Notes under the pieces: model-generated
What the model was told of the DNA's origin: nothing
Databases searched by the model: none
What the model saw: only the letters and a program-made list of their open reading frames with translations
Shown: in pieces, positions 1-8,712 of the stretch
Layout of the letters: every line of letters begins with the position of its first letter
Position numbering within the stretch: position 1 is the first letter of the stretch
Assembly: GCF_001042985.1 (NCBI RefSeq)
Contig: NZ_JYKY01000013.1
Coordinates: forward strand, 1 to 64,000
Direction: 5' to 3'
Source of the DNA: Pseudomonas lundensis
GTDB taxonomy: Bacteria; Pseudomonadota; Gammaproteobacteria; Pseudomonadales; Pseudomonadaceae
Length of the DNA stretch: 64,000 nt
Position numbers and translations under genes: made by a program

Positions 1-425
1 AGATCATCGTCTTCCATGCGCTGGGCAAGGAGGAGATCCGCCATATCGTCGGCCTGCAGCTCGATCGTGTGGCCCGCAACGCCGCCAGCCAGGGCGTGAC
101 GCTGACCTTCGATCAGACCTTGATCGATCACTTCGCGGAGGAAGGCTACAAGCCCGAGTTCGGCGCGCGTGAGCTCAAGCGGCTGATCCGCAGCGAGCTG
201 GAAACTGCTCTGGCGCGCGAGATGCTGGGTGGCGGTATCGGCAAGGCCGATCACGCCAGCGCCCGCTGGGACGACAAGGCCGAACGGGTGGTCTTCGAGC
301 GCCAGGAGCCACCCGCGAAGCCGGCCGAGCCTGAGAAGCCCGATGCCGCGAACGTGGCCGAGACGCCGCCGAGCGACGCGAGCAAGCCTGCGCGCAAGAA
401 GAAGTCAGCGGGCGGCGAATCTTGA
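1..425 (+). CDS. clpK: ClpK/ClpG disaggregase, C-terminal end (5' truncated by window edge)
   Basis: This is the last ~140 residues of a Hsp100 AAA+ disaggregase; the frame is open from base 3 and starts outside the window. The visible part begins inside the second AAA+ module (IIVFHALGKEEI) and runs into the ClpB-type D2 small domain, with the conserved stretch EEGYKPEFGARELKRLI where the sensor-2 arginine sits. It ends in a Pro/Ala/Lys-rich low-complexity tail of about 45 residues, as described for ClpK/ClpG of stress-tolerance islands but not for housekeeping ClpB. The enzyme is known to solubilise heat-aggregated proteins without needing DnaK. The PLD gene follows after 16 bp, so both are probably in one operon. 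The island-type rather than core ClpB assignment rests on the tail and the neighbours. Confidence 0.85.
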   Translation, partial: IIVFHALGKEEIRHIVGLQLDRVARNAASQGVTLTFDQTLIDHFAEEGYKPEFGARELKRLIRSELETALAREMLGGGIGKADHASARWDDKAERVVFERQEPPAKPAEPEKPDAANVAETPPSDASKPARKKKSAGGES

Positions 426-441
426 GCGATGGGAGGCTGTC

Positions 442-1872
442 GTGTCCGACCCCAACGGGCTGACATGGGCAGCCACCCTCGTGTCGCTGGCGGTCGCTAT
501 CCCCACAGCGGGGCACGCGGTCATCTACAAACGTGACCCTCGATCGGCCACGCTGTGGGTGCTGCTGATCGCGCTGTTGCCGCTGGGCGGTTCGCTGCTG
601 TATGGGCTGTTCGGCATCAACCGTTACCAGCGGCGGGCGCGGCGGCTGTTTCCGGGGGCAGATCCTGCTGTTCGGCAGGACCTCGTGCCTACGATGCCCC
701 AGGCCGTATCGGCGCCGTTTGCCGGCCTGGCGCACCTGGTGGGACGTGCCACCGGCCAGTCGCTGACCAGCGGCAACCGCATCGAGCCGCTCGTCGATGG
801 CGAGCAGGCCTACCCGGCCATGCTCGCTGCCATCGAGTCGGCGCGGCACAGCGTCGCGCTGGCTTCGTACATCTTCGACAGCCAAGGCATCGGGGCGCAG
901 TTCGTCGATGCGCTGCGCCGGGCTCATGAGCGCGGCGTGCAAGTGCGGGTGCTGATCGACGACGTCTATGCCCGCTGGAGGCCCCGCAGCGCCTACCGCG
1001 CCTTGCAACGCGCCGGCGTTCCGGCGGCGACGTTCAACCCGACGTTGATTCCCGCGCGCCTGCATGCCGCGCATCTGCGCAATCACCGCAAGCTGCTGGT
1101 GATCGATGGCGAGACGGGTTTCACCGGCGGCATGAACATCTTCAGCCCGTATTGGCGGCCCGATGCGCCGGAGCAGGCCTGTCACGATTTGCACTTTCGT
1201 CTGCGCGGGCCGGTGGTTGCGCATCTGATGCGGTGCTTCACCGATGATTGGTGCGATACCACGGGCGAGCGGCTCAGCAAGGGTTTCTGGGGCGAACCGC
1301 CCGCAACGGCTGATGAGCAAGGAACCTCTTGGGCGCGCGGCATCGAGGCCGGTCCCGATGAGGCCCTGGACAGGATGCGCTGGACCTTCATGGGCGCTTT
1401 GAGCGCGGCGAAGCATTCGGTGCGCATCTGGACACCTTACTTCGTGCCCGATCAGCCGATGATCGCGGCGCTGAGCACGGCCGCGTTGCGCGGCGTGCGC
1501 GTCGAGGTGCTGACGCCCGCAAACGGCGACCATCCCACGGTGCAATGGGCCGCGCGCGCCCACTACTGGCAGGTGCTGGAGCACGGTGTACGCATCTTCG
1601 AACGGCCTGGCCCGTTCGACCACAGCAAGCTGATGCTGATAGACGGCCAGTGGTGCTGCCTGGGTTCTGCCAATTGGGATGCGCGCAGCCTGCGCCTCAA
1701 CTTCGAGTTCAATGTGGAGGTGTACGACACCGCTCTGTCTACGCGGCTGGAATCCCTTTTTGATGCCGCTCGTGATGCGTCGGGCGAGATATCGGCGAAG
1801 GCGTTGCGCGCCCGCCCGCTGGCCATCCGCTTGCGCGACGGGGTGGCCCGTCTGTTCACCCCTATTCTCTAG
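442..1872 (+). CDS. Phospholipase D / cardiolipin synthase-like membrane protein
   Basis: Predicted 476-residue PLD-superfamily enzyme, probably a cardiolipin synthase joining phosphatidylglycerol with another phospholipid at the inner membrane. Two hydrophobic N-terminal segments (about residues 8-30 and 35-55) precede two HKD motifs: HRKLLVID with His215 and HSKLMLID with His394, each followed by a Gly/Asn-rich strand (GGMN, GSAN). A longer frame is open upstream but overlaps clpK. The GTG at 442 is preferred because it has GGGAGG six bases upstream and gives the usual length and membrane topology. It lies 16 bp after clpK and 27 bp before ftsH, inside the stress island. The substrate is inferred from the family only; other PLD-family activities are possible. 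Confidence 0.8.
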   Translation: MSDPNGLTWAATLVSLAVAIPTAGHAVIYKRDPRSATLWVLLIALLPLGGSLLYGLFGINRYQRRARRLFPGADPAVRQDLVPTMPQAVSAPFAGLAHLVGRATGQSLTSGNRIEPLVDGEQAYPAMLAAIESARHSVALASYIFDSQGIGAQFVDALRRAHERGVQVRVLIDDVYARWRPRSAYRALQRAGVPAATFNPTLIPARLHAAHLRNHRKLLVIDGETGFTGGMNIFSPYWRPDAPEQACHDLHFRLRGPVVAHLMRCFTDDWCDTTGERLSKGFWGEPPATADEQGTSWARGIEAGPDEALDRMRWTFMGALSAAKHSVRIWTPYFVPDQPMIAALSTAALRGVRVEVLTPANGDHPTVQWAARAHYWQVLEHGVRIFERPGPFDHSKLMLIDGQWCCLGSANWDARSLRLNFEFNVEVYDTALSTRLESLFDAARDASGEISAKALRARPLAIRLRDGVARLFTPIL

Positions 1873-1899
1873 CGACACGACTTGCGAGGAACATTGCCC

Positions 1900-3717
<1,818 letters not shown>

Positions 3718-3804
3718 AAACAGTAGTAGGTGCCATTCAGAGTAAACCGACGGCTCTGTTCAGTGCGTCATCCAATTCGTCGGCATTGTTCAAGGAGAAC
3801 CGAT

Positions 3805-4263
3805 ATGTCTGCATTGACTCCGTGGGACCCCTTCCGGGAACTGGATGAATTGCAAGACCGCCTGGCGACGATGTTGGGACGGACACCCCAGCGACAGGGC
3901 GCCCGTACCAGCAACGAAGCCATGACCACGGCGGACTGGGCGCCAATGGTGGACATCAGCGAGGATGAGAACGCATTCATCCTCAAACTGGATCTGCCGG
4001 AGGTCCCCAAGGATGCCGTGCGCGTCAGCGCGGAAAACGGTGTGCTCACCATCAGCGGCGAGCGCAAACTGGAGAAAGAGGAGCAGGGCAAGAAGTTCCA
4101 CCGCATCGAACGTGCGTATGGCCGCTTTGTGCGCAGCTTTGTCTTGCCTGACAACGTTGATCCGACCAAGGTGACGGCTTCCATGAAAGACGGCGTGCTG
4201 GAAGTGCGGCTTGTCAAGGCCGAGCAAGCCAAACCGAAACAGATTGAAATCTCAGTCAACTAA
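3805..4263 (+). CDS. Small heat-shock protein, Hsp20/alpha-crystallin family
   Basis: 152-residue sHsp that would hold unfolding proteins in large oligomers and pass them to ClpK or DnaK. An N-terminal arm (WDPFRELDELQDRL) leads into an alpha-crystallin domain (about residues 48-140) with the diagnostic A-x-x-x-D-GVL signature (ASMKDGVLEV) and a C-terminal IxI-type anchor (IEI). ATG 3805 has AAGGAG seven bases upstream; a longer open frame from 3730 lacks a ribosome site. The 87-bp gap after ftsH is the largest before this point and could hold its own promoter, though I see no clear -35/-10 pair. yfdX1 starts 22 bp downstream. Island sHsps of this type are part of the tLST core. Confidence 0.93.
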   Translation: MSALTPWDPFRELDELQDRLATMLGRTPQRQGARTSNEAMTTADWAPMVDISEDENAFILKLDLPEVPKDAVRVSAENGVLTISGERKLEKEEQGKKFHRIERAYGRFVRSFVLPDNVDPTKVTASMKDGVLEVRLVKAEQAKPKQIEISVN

Positions 4264-4285
4264 CTTCAATCAAGAGCCCAAGATC

Positions 4286-5200
4286 ATGAATATCAAACAG
4301 CCACAATACACCTTCTCCGCACTTGCCCTGGCGGTCGTCGTCGGACTGAGCGGACCGGCTCTGGCCCAATCGGCGGCAGGTTCTAGCCCAGGTGCTGCAG
4401 CACCCTCTGCCGCATCCAAGGCGGCACAGCCACAGGTAGATGACAAGGCCGCCCGGGAAGCCGCGAAAAAGCGCGCCGAACTCGCCCAAGATGCAATCAC
4501 TGCGCTGGCCAAGACCCATGAGGCATTGATCCTCCTTGATGCAAAGAAGACCAAGGAGGCGCTCGCTGCGCTGGAACTGGCCAGCGGAAAGCTGGAACTG
4601 GTATTGGCGCGTGAGCCAAAACTTGCTTTGGCGCCCGTCGATGTAAGCGTCATCACCCATGACATCCACGCCGACGTGGAATCGGTCAAGAAAGCGGTCA
4701 AGTTGTCTCGGGAGTTGTTGGATGATGGCGAGGTGCAAAAGGCACGGCCCATTGTTGCCAATCTTGCCAGCGAAATCGTGATCGAAACCGACAACCTGCC
4801 GATGGCAACGTACCCGGCAGCGATCAAGTCGGCCGCACGGCTCATCGACAGCGGCAAGATCGACGACGCCAAGGCGGAACTCGCCCGAGCACTGAACACG
4901 CTGGTGGTGACCTCGGTCGCCTTTCCTCTGCCCGTGCTACGGGCTGAAGCCGCGATGGCAAAAGCTGAAAAGCTGGCCGAGACCGACAAGCGCGATGCCA
5001 AGCAGAACGAGGAGCTCAGCACCTTGCTGTCGTCCGTGCGCACGGAGATCGAGATGGCGCAGATCCTGGGTTATGGCAAGAAGGCGGATTTCGAACCCAT
5101 CTTCGATCAGGTGAAGTCCATTGAGCAAAAGTCGGCTGGTGGCAAAAGCGGCAAGGGATGGTTCGACGAGTTGAAGACGCGCCTCCAAAAGCTGTTTTGA
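4286..5200 (+). CDS. yfdX1: YfdX family protein 1, exported
   Basis: 304-residue YfdX-domain protein. A classical Sec signal peptide (basic MNIKQ, hydrophobic ALAVVVGLSG, cleavage after PALA) indicates the periplasm. The mature part is Ala/Lys/Glu-rich helical sequence. It shares blocks with the next gene (KLELVLAREPKLALAPVDV, LASEIVI, ATYPAAIKS) and the C-terminal signature GKGWFDELKTRLQKLF. E. coli YfdX is EvgA-induced and linked to acid and antibiotic stress, with chaperone-like activity reported; the molecular role is not settled. ATG 4286 is chosen because it opens the signal peptide; the Shine-Dalgarno is weak (CAAGAG) and translation may be coupled to the sHsp gene 22 bp upstream. Confidence 0.85.
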   Translation: MNIKQPQYTFSALALAVVVGLSGPALAQSAAGSSPGAAAPSAASKAAQPQVDDKAAREAAKKRAELAQDAITALAKTHEALILLDAKKTKEALAALELASGKLELVLAREPKLALAPVDVSVITHDIHADVESVKKAVKLSRELLDDGEVQKARPIVANLASEIVIETDNLPMATYPAAIKSAARLIDSGKIDDAKAELARALNTLVVTSVAFPLPVLRAEAAMAKAEKLAETDKRDAKQNEELSTLLSSVRTEIEMAQILGYGKKADFEPIFDQVKSIEQKSAGGKSGKGWFDELKTRLQKLF

Positions 5201-5302
5201 GGTGATGAAGGGGCCGACTGTTCGGTCGGTCAGTCTCGCGATGTTCGCAGTCAGCCCCAATAGATTCGCCTATTTTCACTAACTCATACGAGGCATATCA
5301 CC

Positions 5303-6190
5303 ATGAATGAGCAAACATCGAATCCCAATGCGACGAACAAAGAAATAAACGAACAGGCCGCGGTAAGCAGCCTTCCTGTCAGTCCAGAGGCCAAGCCTGA
5401 AGTCGTCACGGAGGTACAGCCTGAGGTTCAGAAGGAAACGGACTCGCAGGCGGCAGACAAACGTAAACAAGTCCTCGATGAGGCCGTCTCGGCCTTGGCG
5501 CTGACCAAATCAGCGCTGGCCGCACTTGACGGCAAGGACGCTGCACGCGCATTGGCAACGCTGGCCGAAGTGACGGGAAAGCTGGAGCTGATCGTTGCGC
5601 GCGAACCCACGCTCGCCCTGGCCCCCGTTGATGTGCGCACCATCGTGCACGACTTGTTCGCCAACACGGAAACCATTGAGGCGATGACCGACGAGGCGCT
5701 GGATGCCCTCAAACATGGCGAGGTGCAACAGGCACGTCACGTGCTGGCTTTGCTGGCCAGTGAAATCGTGATCGCGGTCACCAACATCCCTCTGGCGTCC
5801 TATCCCGCAGCCGTGAAGTCAGTCGTGCCGCTGATCGATCAGGGCAAGATTGAAGAAGCCAAAGCCGCGCTGCAGGCAGCGCTCAGCACGCTGGTCGAGA
5901 CGCGCAGCGTGCATCCGCTGCCCGCCCTGCGCGCCAGGCTGCTCCTGAAGCGCGCCGAGACCTTGGTAGAAGATGGTCAGCGGAGCGAAGCGTCCAATGA
6001 GCGCCTGGAGACATTATTGAACGAAGCGCGGCAGCAGTTGGAAATGGCAGAACTGCTGGGCTATGGAAAGAAGAAGGACTTTGAGCCCCTGTATGCTGAA
6101 CTCAAGAAAGTCAAGCAAAAGACGGCTGGGGGAGGCGGCGGAAAAGGCTGGCTCGATGAAATCAAGGCAAAGCTGTCCAAGTTGTTCTGA
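5303..6190 (+). CDS. yfdX2: YfdX family protein 2, no signal peptide
   Basis: 295-residue paralogue of the preceding gene, alignable over nearly the whole mature part (KLELIVAREPTLALAPVDV, LASEIVIAVTN, and the C-terminal GKGWLDEIKAKLSKLF). Unlike the first copy it begins with a polar Asn/Gln/Glu-rich region (MNEQTSNPNATNKE) and has no hydrophobic leader, so it is predicted to be cytoplasmic. ATG 5303 has ACGAGG upstream. It lies 102 bp after yfdX1; a hairpin-forming sequence follows its stop before hdeD. Function is inferred from family and island context only (acid, oxidative and heat stress). Confidence 0.85.
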   Translation: MNEQTSNPNATNKEINEQAAVSSLPVSPEAKPEVVTEVQPEVQKETDSQAADKRKQVLDEAVSALALTKSALAALDGKDAARALATLAEVTGKLELIVAREPTLALAPVDVRTIVHDLFANTETIEAMTDEALDALKHGEVQQARHVLALLASEIVIAVTNIPLASYPAAVKSVVPLIDQGKIEEAKAALQAALSTLVETRSVHPLPALRARLLLKRAETLVEDGQRSEASNERLETLLNEARQQLEMAELLGYGKKKDFEPLYAELKKVKQKTAGGGGGKGWLDEIKAKLSKLF

Positions 6191-6209
6191 AACCGCTGGA
6201 TAGGGCGTA

Positions 6210-6232
6210 AGAGGGGCGCGTCGCGCCCCTCT
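6210..6232 (+). terminator. Hairpin between yfdX2 and hdeD
   Basis: A perfect 9-bp GC-rich stem (AGAGGGGCG / CGCCCCTCT) with a 5-base loop lies 19 bp after the yfdX2 stop. No immediate U-tract follows (a CTTTTT run is ~20 bases later), so it could be a partial terminator or an mRNA-stabilising hairpin that sets the level of hdeD relative to the upstream genes. Confidence 0.5.
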
Positions 6233-6286
6233 CTTGGCTCAGGAGTGTTTGCTTTTTCACCCCATTAGATCTTTAGGAGATATAGC

Positions 6287-6898
6287 ATGAATACAGACAC
6301 CATCGCCGATTCCAGTGCGGATGAGCCCACCAAAACACTATGTTCATTGACCGAAAATTGGTGGATTTTTGCGTTGCGCGGTGTCTTGGCATTGATTTTC
6401 GCAGCCCTTGCGTTCTGGATGCCACAATCGGCTCTGTTGGCCATGACCTTAGTGTTCGGCGCATTTTCCTTGGTCAATGGCGCTTTCAACTTGGTTGCAG
6501 CGGTGCGCCATATCCAGAAAAAAGAGCGCTGGGGCTGGCTGCTGTTCAGCGGCATTGTCGGCATACTTACCGGCGTCGTCGTCCTGGTTGCTCCTTGGGT
6601 CGCCACGATGGTCATGGCTTCTTTTTTATGGGCTAGCGTGGGGTTCTGGGCGATTTTCACCGGTGTGCTGGAGATATCCGCCGCCGTTCGGCTGCGTCAA
6701 GAAATCAAGGGTGAAATCTGGCTTGCCTTCAGTGGACTGCTCTCGATTGTCCTTGGCGCTATCGTCTTGTGGATATTTTTTACCCGTCCGGTCGAGTCAT
6801 TCCTGGCCGCAGGCTGGCTGTTGGGCTTCTATGCGGCAGTCTATGGTGTCACGCTTTTGTTCTTGAGTTGGCGTCTTCGCAAAACGCGCCAGGGATAA
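6287..6898 (+). CDS. hdeD: HdeD-like inner-membrane acid-resistance protein
   Basis: 203 residues with six predicted membrane helices in three pairs (first WWIFALRGVLALIFAALAF, last near GWLLGFYAAVYGVTLLFL) and a short basic C-terminus, the HdeD/DUF308 pattern. E. coli HdeD supports acid resistance at high cell density; its mechanism is unknown. ATG 6287 follows a good TTAGGAGA site eight bases upstream. It is downstream of the two yfdX genes, a pairing that echoes co-regulation of yfdX and hdeD in the acid response of E. coli and is standard in tLST islands. Confidence 0.88.
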   Translation: MNTDTIADSSADEPTKTLCSLTENWWIFALRGVLALIFAALAFWMPQSALLAMTLVFGAFSLVNGAFNLVAAVRHIQKKERWGWLLFSGIVGILTGVVVLVAPWVATMVMASFLWASVGFWAIFTGVLEISAAVRLRQEIKGEIWLAFSGLLSIVLGAIVLWIFFTRPVESFLAAGWLLGFYAAVYGVTLLFLSWRLRKTRQG

Positions 6899-6977
6899 GA
6901 GCGGGTCAAACTAAATTCTATGGATATGAGCATTTTCGGTTCGTGCCTCCATAGAAATGACATCAAAGGAGTCATAC

Positions 6978-8123
6978 ATGCAGATGCAATATAGCTATCG
7001 AGCTGTCGACAAAGAGTTTCATGAACCATGGCAGAGAGCTTTGGGAAATGCGGTCGAGCGCGACCTCAAGCCATTGCTCGACAAACACACTAAAGATTCA
7101 GTGCGACTTCGAATCGTCCTTGATCGCGACAAGACCAAGCGGCAATTTCTGGCCAGTGGCTATATGCACCTGCCCGGCAGAAAGATTGTCAGCGTTACTG
7201 CATCACATGACGAGCTGACGCCCCTCGCGCAGATGCTCGCACAGTCGTTGTTCCGTCAGGCCAAGAAGCATTTTGACCGGCTGCATGCTCAGGACCAAAT
7301 CAAGCGCAAAGCACGACGCAAGCGCTTGCGCGAGCTCAAGGTGCGAATTGCCGCAAAACCCGCGTCAGCCGCCCATGAGGCCAACGTGACCCGAATGCCT
7401 CTACTGTCGAAACTTGAGGCTGTCGCAAGGCGTGAGCTGGCTTATCTGCGTGCCGTCGGCGATTTACCGCGCGATTATCCGACGCTGCGCGACGTGGTGG
7501 ATGAAGCGATTGTCCAAGCTGAGGTGGAATGGCAATCCGTGCCGGAAGAAAAAGCGGCTTACTTCGGTCTTCTGAAACATCTGTTCGCCGTCCTGGATCA
7601 CGAAGTGGCAAACAGCCGGCAATTTGGCGAATTCGTTTCTCTGGACGCGCCGGTCGAAGCGGATGCCCAGGACGTCGCCGAGGCCATGGTGGAAGAGGAA
7701 GTCTTCGAATTTTATCAGCCCGATGACACACTCAGGCTGGCCGATATCATCGCTGACAGTCAGCATCCCGATGCCGCAACGATCGCGGAAGAGCAGGAGC
7801 TAGTTGATCGGTCGAGCGAGTTCGCTTTTGCATTCGACCTGCTGAAGGACATGCCGCGTTTGTGGCGGCGCATTTTTCTGCTTATCCGTGTGGACGGGCT
7901 GGATGCCAGCAGCGTCTCTGAGATCCTGCTGATTCCTAGTAAGGAAGATACTGTCCAAAGGTGGCTCATGCAGGCCGAAGCGTTCATCGCTGCTCATTTG
8001 GAAGAGGCCGGAGTAAGCAAAGACGGGAACGATTGGCTCCAAGGCGTTGATTGGTCGGCATTGTCTGTGACCCGAAGCGCGGCAGCCTCACTGTGGTCCA
8101 AGGAGGCGAACCATGAAGAATGA
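6978..8123 (+). CDS. Island protein: HPF/RaiA-like N-terminus fused to sigma-region-4-like C-terminus
   Basis: 381-residue protein with no firm family name. Residues ~1-125 have the layout of ribosome hibernation factors (HPF/RaiA): an N-terminal strand-helix (EFHEPWQRALGNAVERDL), strands ending in YMHLPGRKIVSVTASHDEL, and a second amphipathic helix with basic tail (FRQAKKHFDRL... KRKARRKRLRELK). Residues ~288-340 resemble sigma-70 region 4 (MPRLWRRIFLLIRVDGLDASSVSEILL, then WLMQAEAFIAAHL), with an acidic linker and a possible region-2 remnant (VARRELAYLRAVGDLP) between. ATG 6978 is preferred over 6957 because AAAGGAG sits six bases before it. It overlaps trx by 11 bp, implying coupled translation. 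Family similarity is my reading of the pattern, not a database result; a role in ribosome protection or transcription under stress is inference. Confidence 0.7.
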   Translation: MQMQYSYRAVDKEFHEPWQRALGNAVERDLKPLLDKHTKDSVRLRIVLDRDKTKRQFLASGYMHLPGRKIVSVTASHDELTPLAQMLAQSLFRQAKKHFDRLHAQDQIKRKARRKRLRELKVRIAAKPASAAHEANVTRMPLLSKLEAVARRELAYLRAVGDLPRDYPTLRDVVDEAIVQAEVEWQSVPEEKAAYFGLLKHLFAVLDHEVANSRQFGEFVSLDAPVEADAQDVAEAMVEEEVFEFYQPDDTLRLADIIADSQHPDAATIAEEQELVDRSSEFAFAFDLLKDMPRLWRRIFLLIRVDGLDASSVSEILLIPSKEDTVQRWLMQAEAFIAAHLEEAGVSKDGNDWLQGVDWSALSVTRSAAASLWSKEANHEE

Positions 8124-8553
8124 TCTTCACCTCGTCTGTCCGCATTGCCAGTCCATCAACCGCGTACCGACTGCGAAGCTATCGGAACATCCCAACTGCG
8201 GCCGCTGCCAGCAGCCCTTGTTCACGGGCGAACCCATCGAGTTGACCACGGCGACGTTCTCGCGCCACGTGGAGCGCAGCGACCTGCCACTGTTGGTCGA
8301 TTTCTGGGCACCTTGGTGCGGGCCGTGCAAGATGATGGCCCCGCAGTTCCAGCAAGCGGCGCGCCAGCTCGAACCCAGGGTCAGGCTGGCCAAGGTCAAT
8401 ACCGAGGCAGAACCCCACCTGGCCGCCCAGTTCGGTATTCGCAGCATTCCAACCCTGATTTTGTTCCGAGGGGGACATGAGGTTGCACGTCAGGCGGGCG
8501 CCATGGGCGCGCAGGACATTATGCGCTGGGTGACATCCCGCTTGCCGCAATGA
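8113..8553 (+). CDS. trx: Thioredoxin, TrxC (Trx2) type
   Basis: 146-residue thioredoxin with an N-terminal zinc ribbon (C9-x2-C12 and C29-x2-C32) followed by a thioredoxin fold with active site WCGPCK (Cys69/Cys72) and the cis-proline segment IRSIPT. This layout matches E. coli TrxC (139 residues), a cytoplasmic disulfide reductase induced in oxidative stress. AAGGAGG precedes ATG 8113, which overlaps the upstream gene by 11 bp. A diverged copy of its last ~20 codons lies near 11,570, after the GGDEF-EAL gene. In the island it probably reduces oxidised cytoplasmic proteins. Confidence 0.93.
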   Translation: MKNDLHLVCPHCQSINRVPTAKLSEHPNCGRCQQPLFTGEPIELTTATFSRHVERSDLPLLVDFWAPWCGPCKMMAPQFQQAARQLEPRVRLAKVNTEAEPHLAAQFGIRSIPTLILFRGGHEVARQAGAMGAQDIMRWVTSRLPQ

Positions 8554-8613
8554 CCCGGCGCGAACCACCCTGCTTATCAGTTGTGCGATCCTTGAAGAAA
8601 GTGCGTAGCCGCG

Positions 8614-8712
8614 ATGCATAGCGACCCCAACCACACAATCTTTGACGAAATACGCTCCGAGTTGCAGAAACGTTGGAACCTCTGTTTCACCCATAAGGAG
8701 CGTCACCTTTGA
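8614..8712 (+). CDS. Possible 32-residue leader peptide overlapping the GGDEF-EAL start
   Basis: An ATG-initiated 32-codon frame (begins MHSDPNHTIFDE, ends HKERHL) ends with TGA at 8710-8712, overlapping the TTG start of the next gene at 8709-8711. Such TTGA overlap suggests translational coupling. The ribosome site before 8614 is poor (GAAGAAAG), and I recognise no family. It may be a leader peptide, the remnant of a larger gene, or chance. Confidence 0.3.
   Translation: MHSDPNHTIFDEIRSELQKRWNLCFTHKERHL

Noticed and set aside
6210..6232. CRISPR or attachment-site role for repeats near yfdX2-hdeD
   Set aside because: Only a single hairpin; no repeated unit or spacer array is present anywhere in the window.
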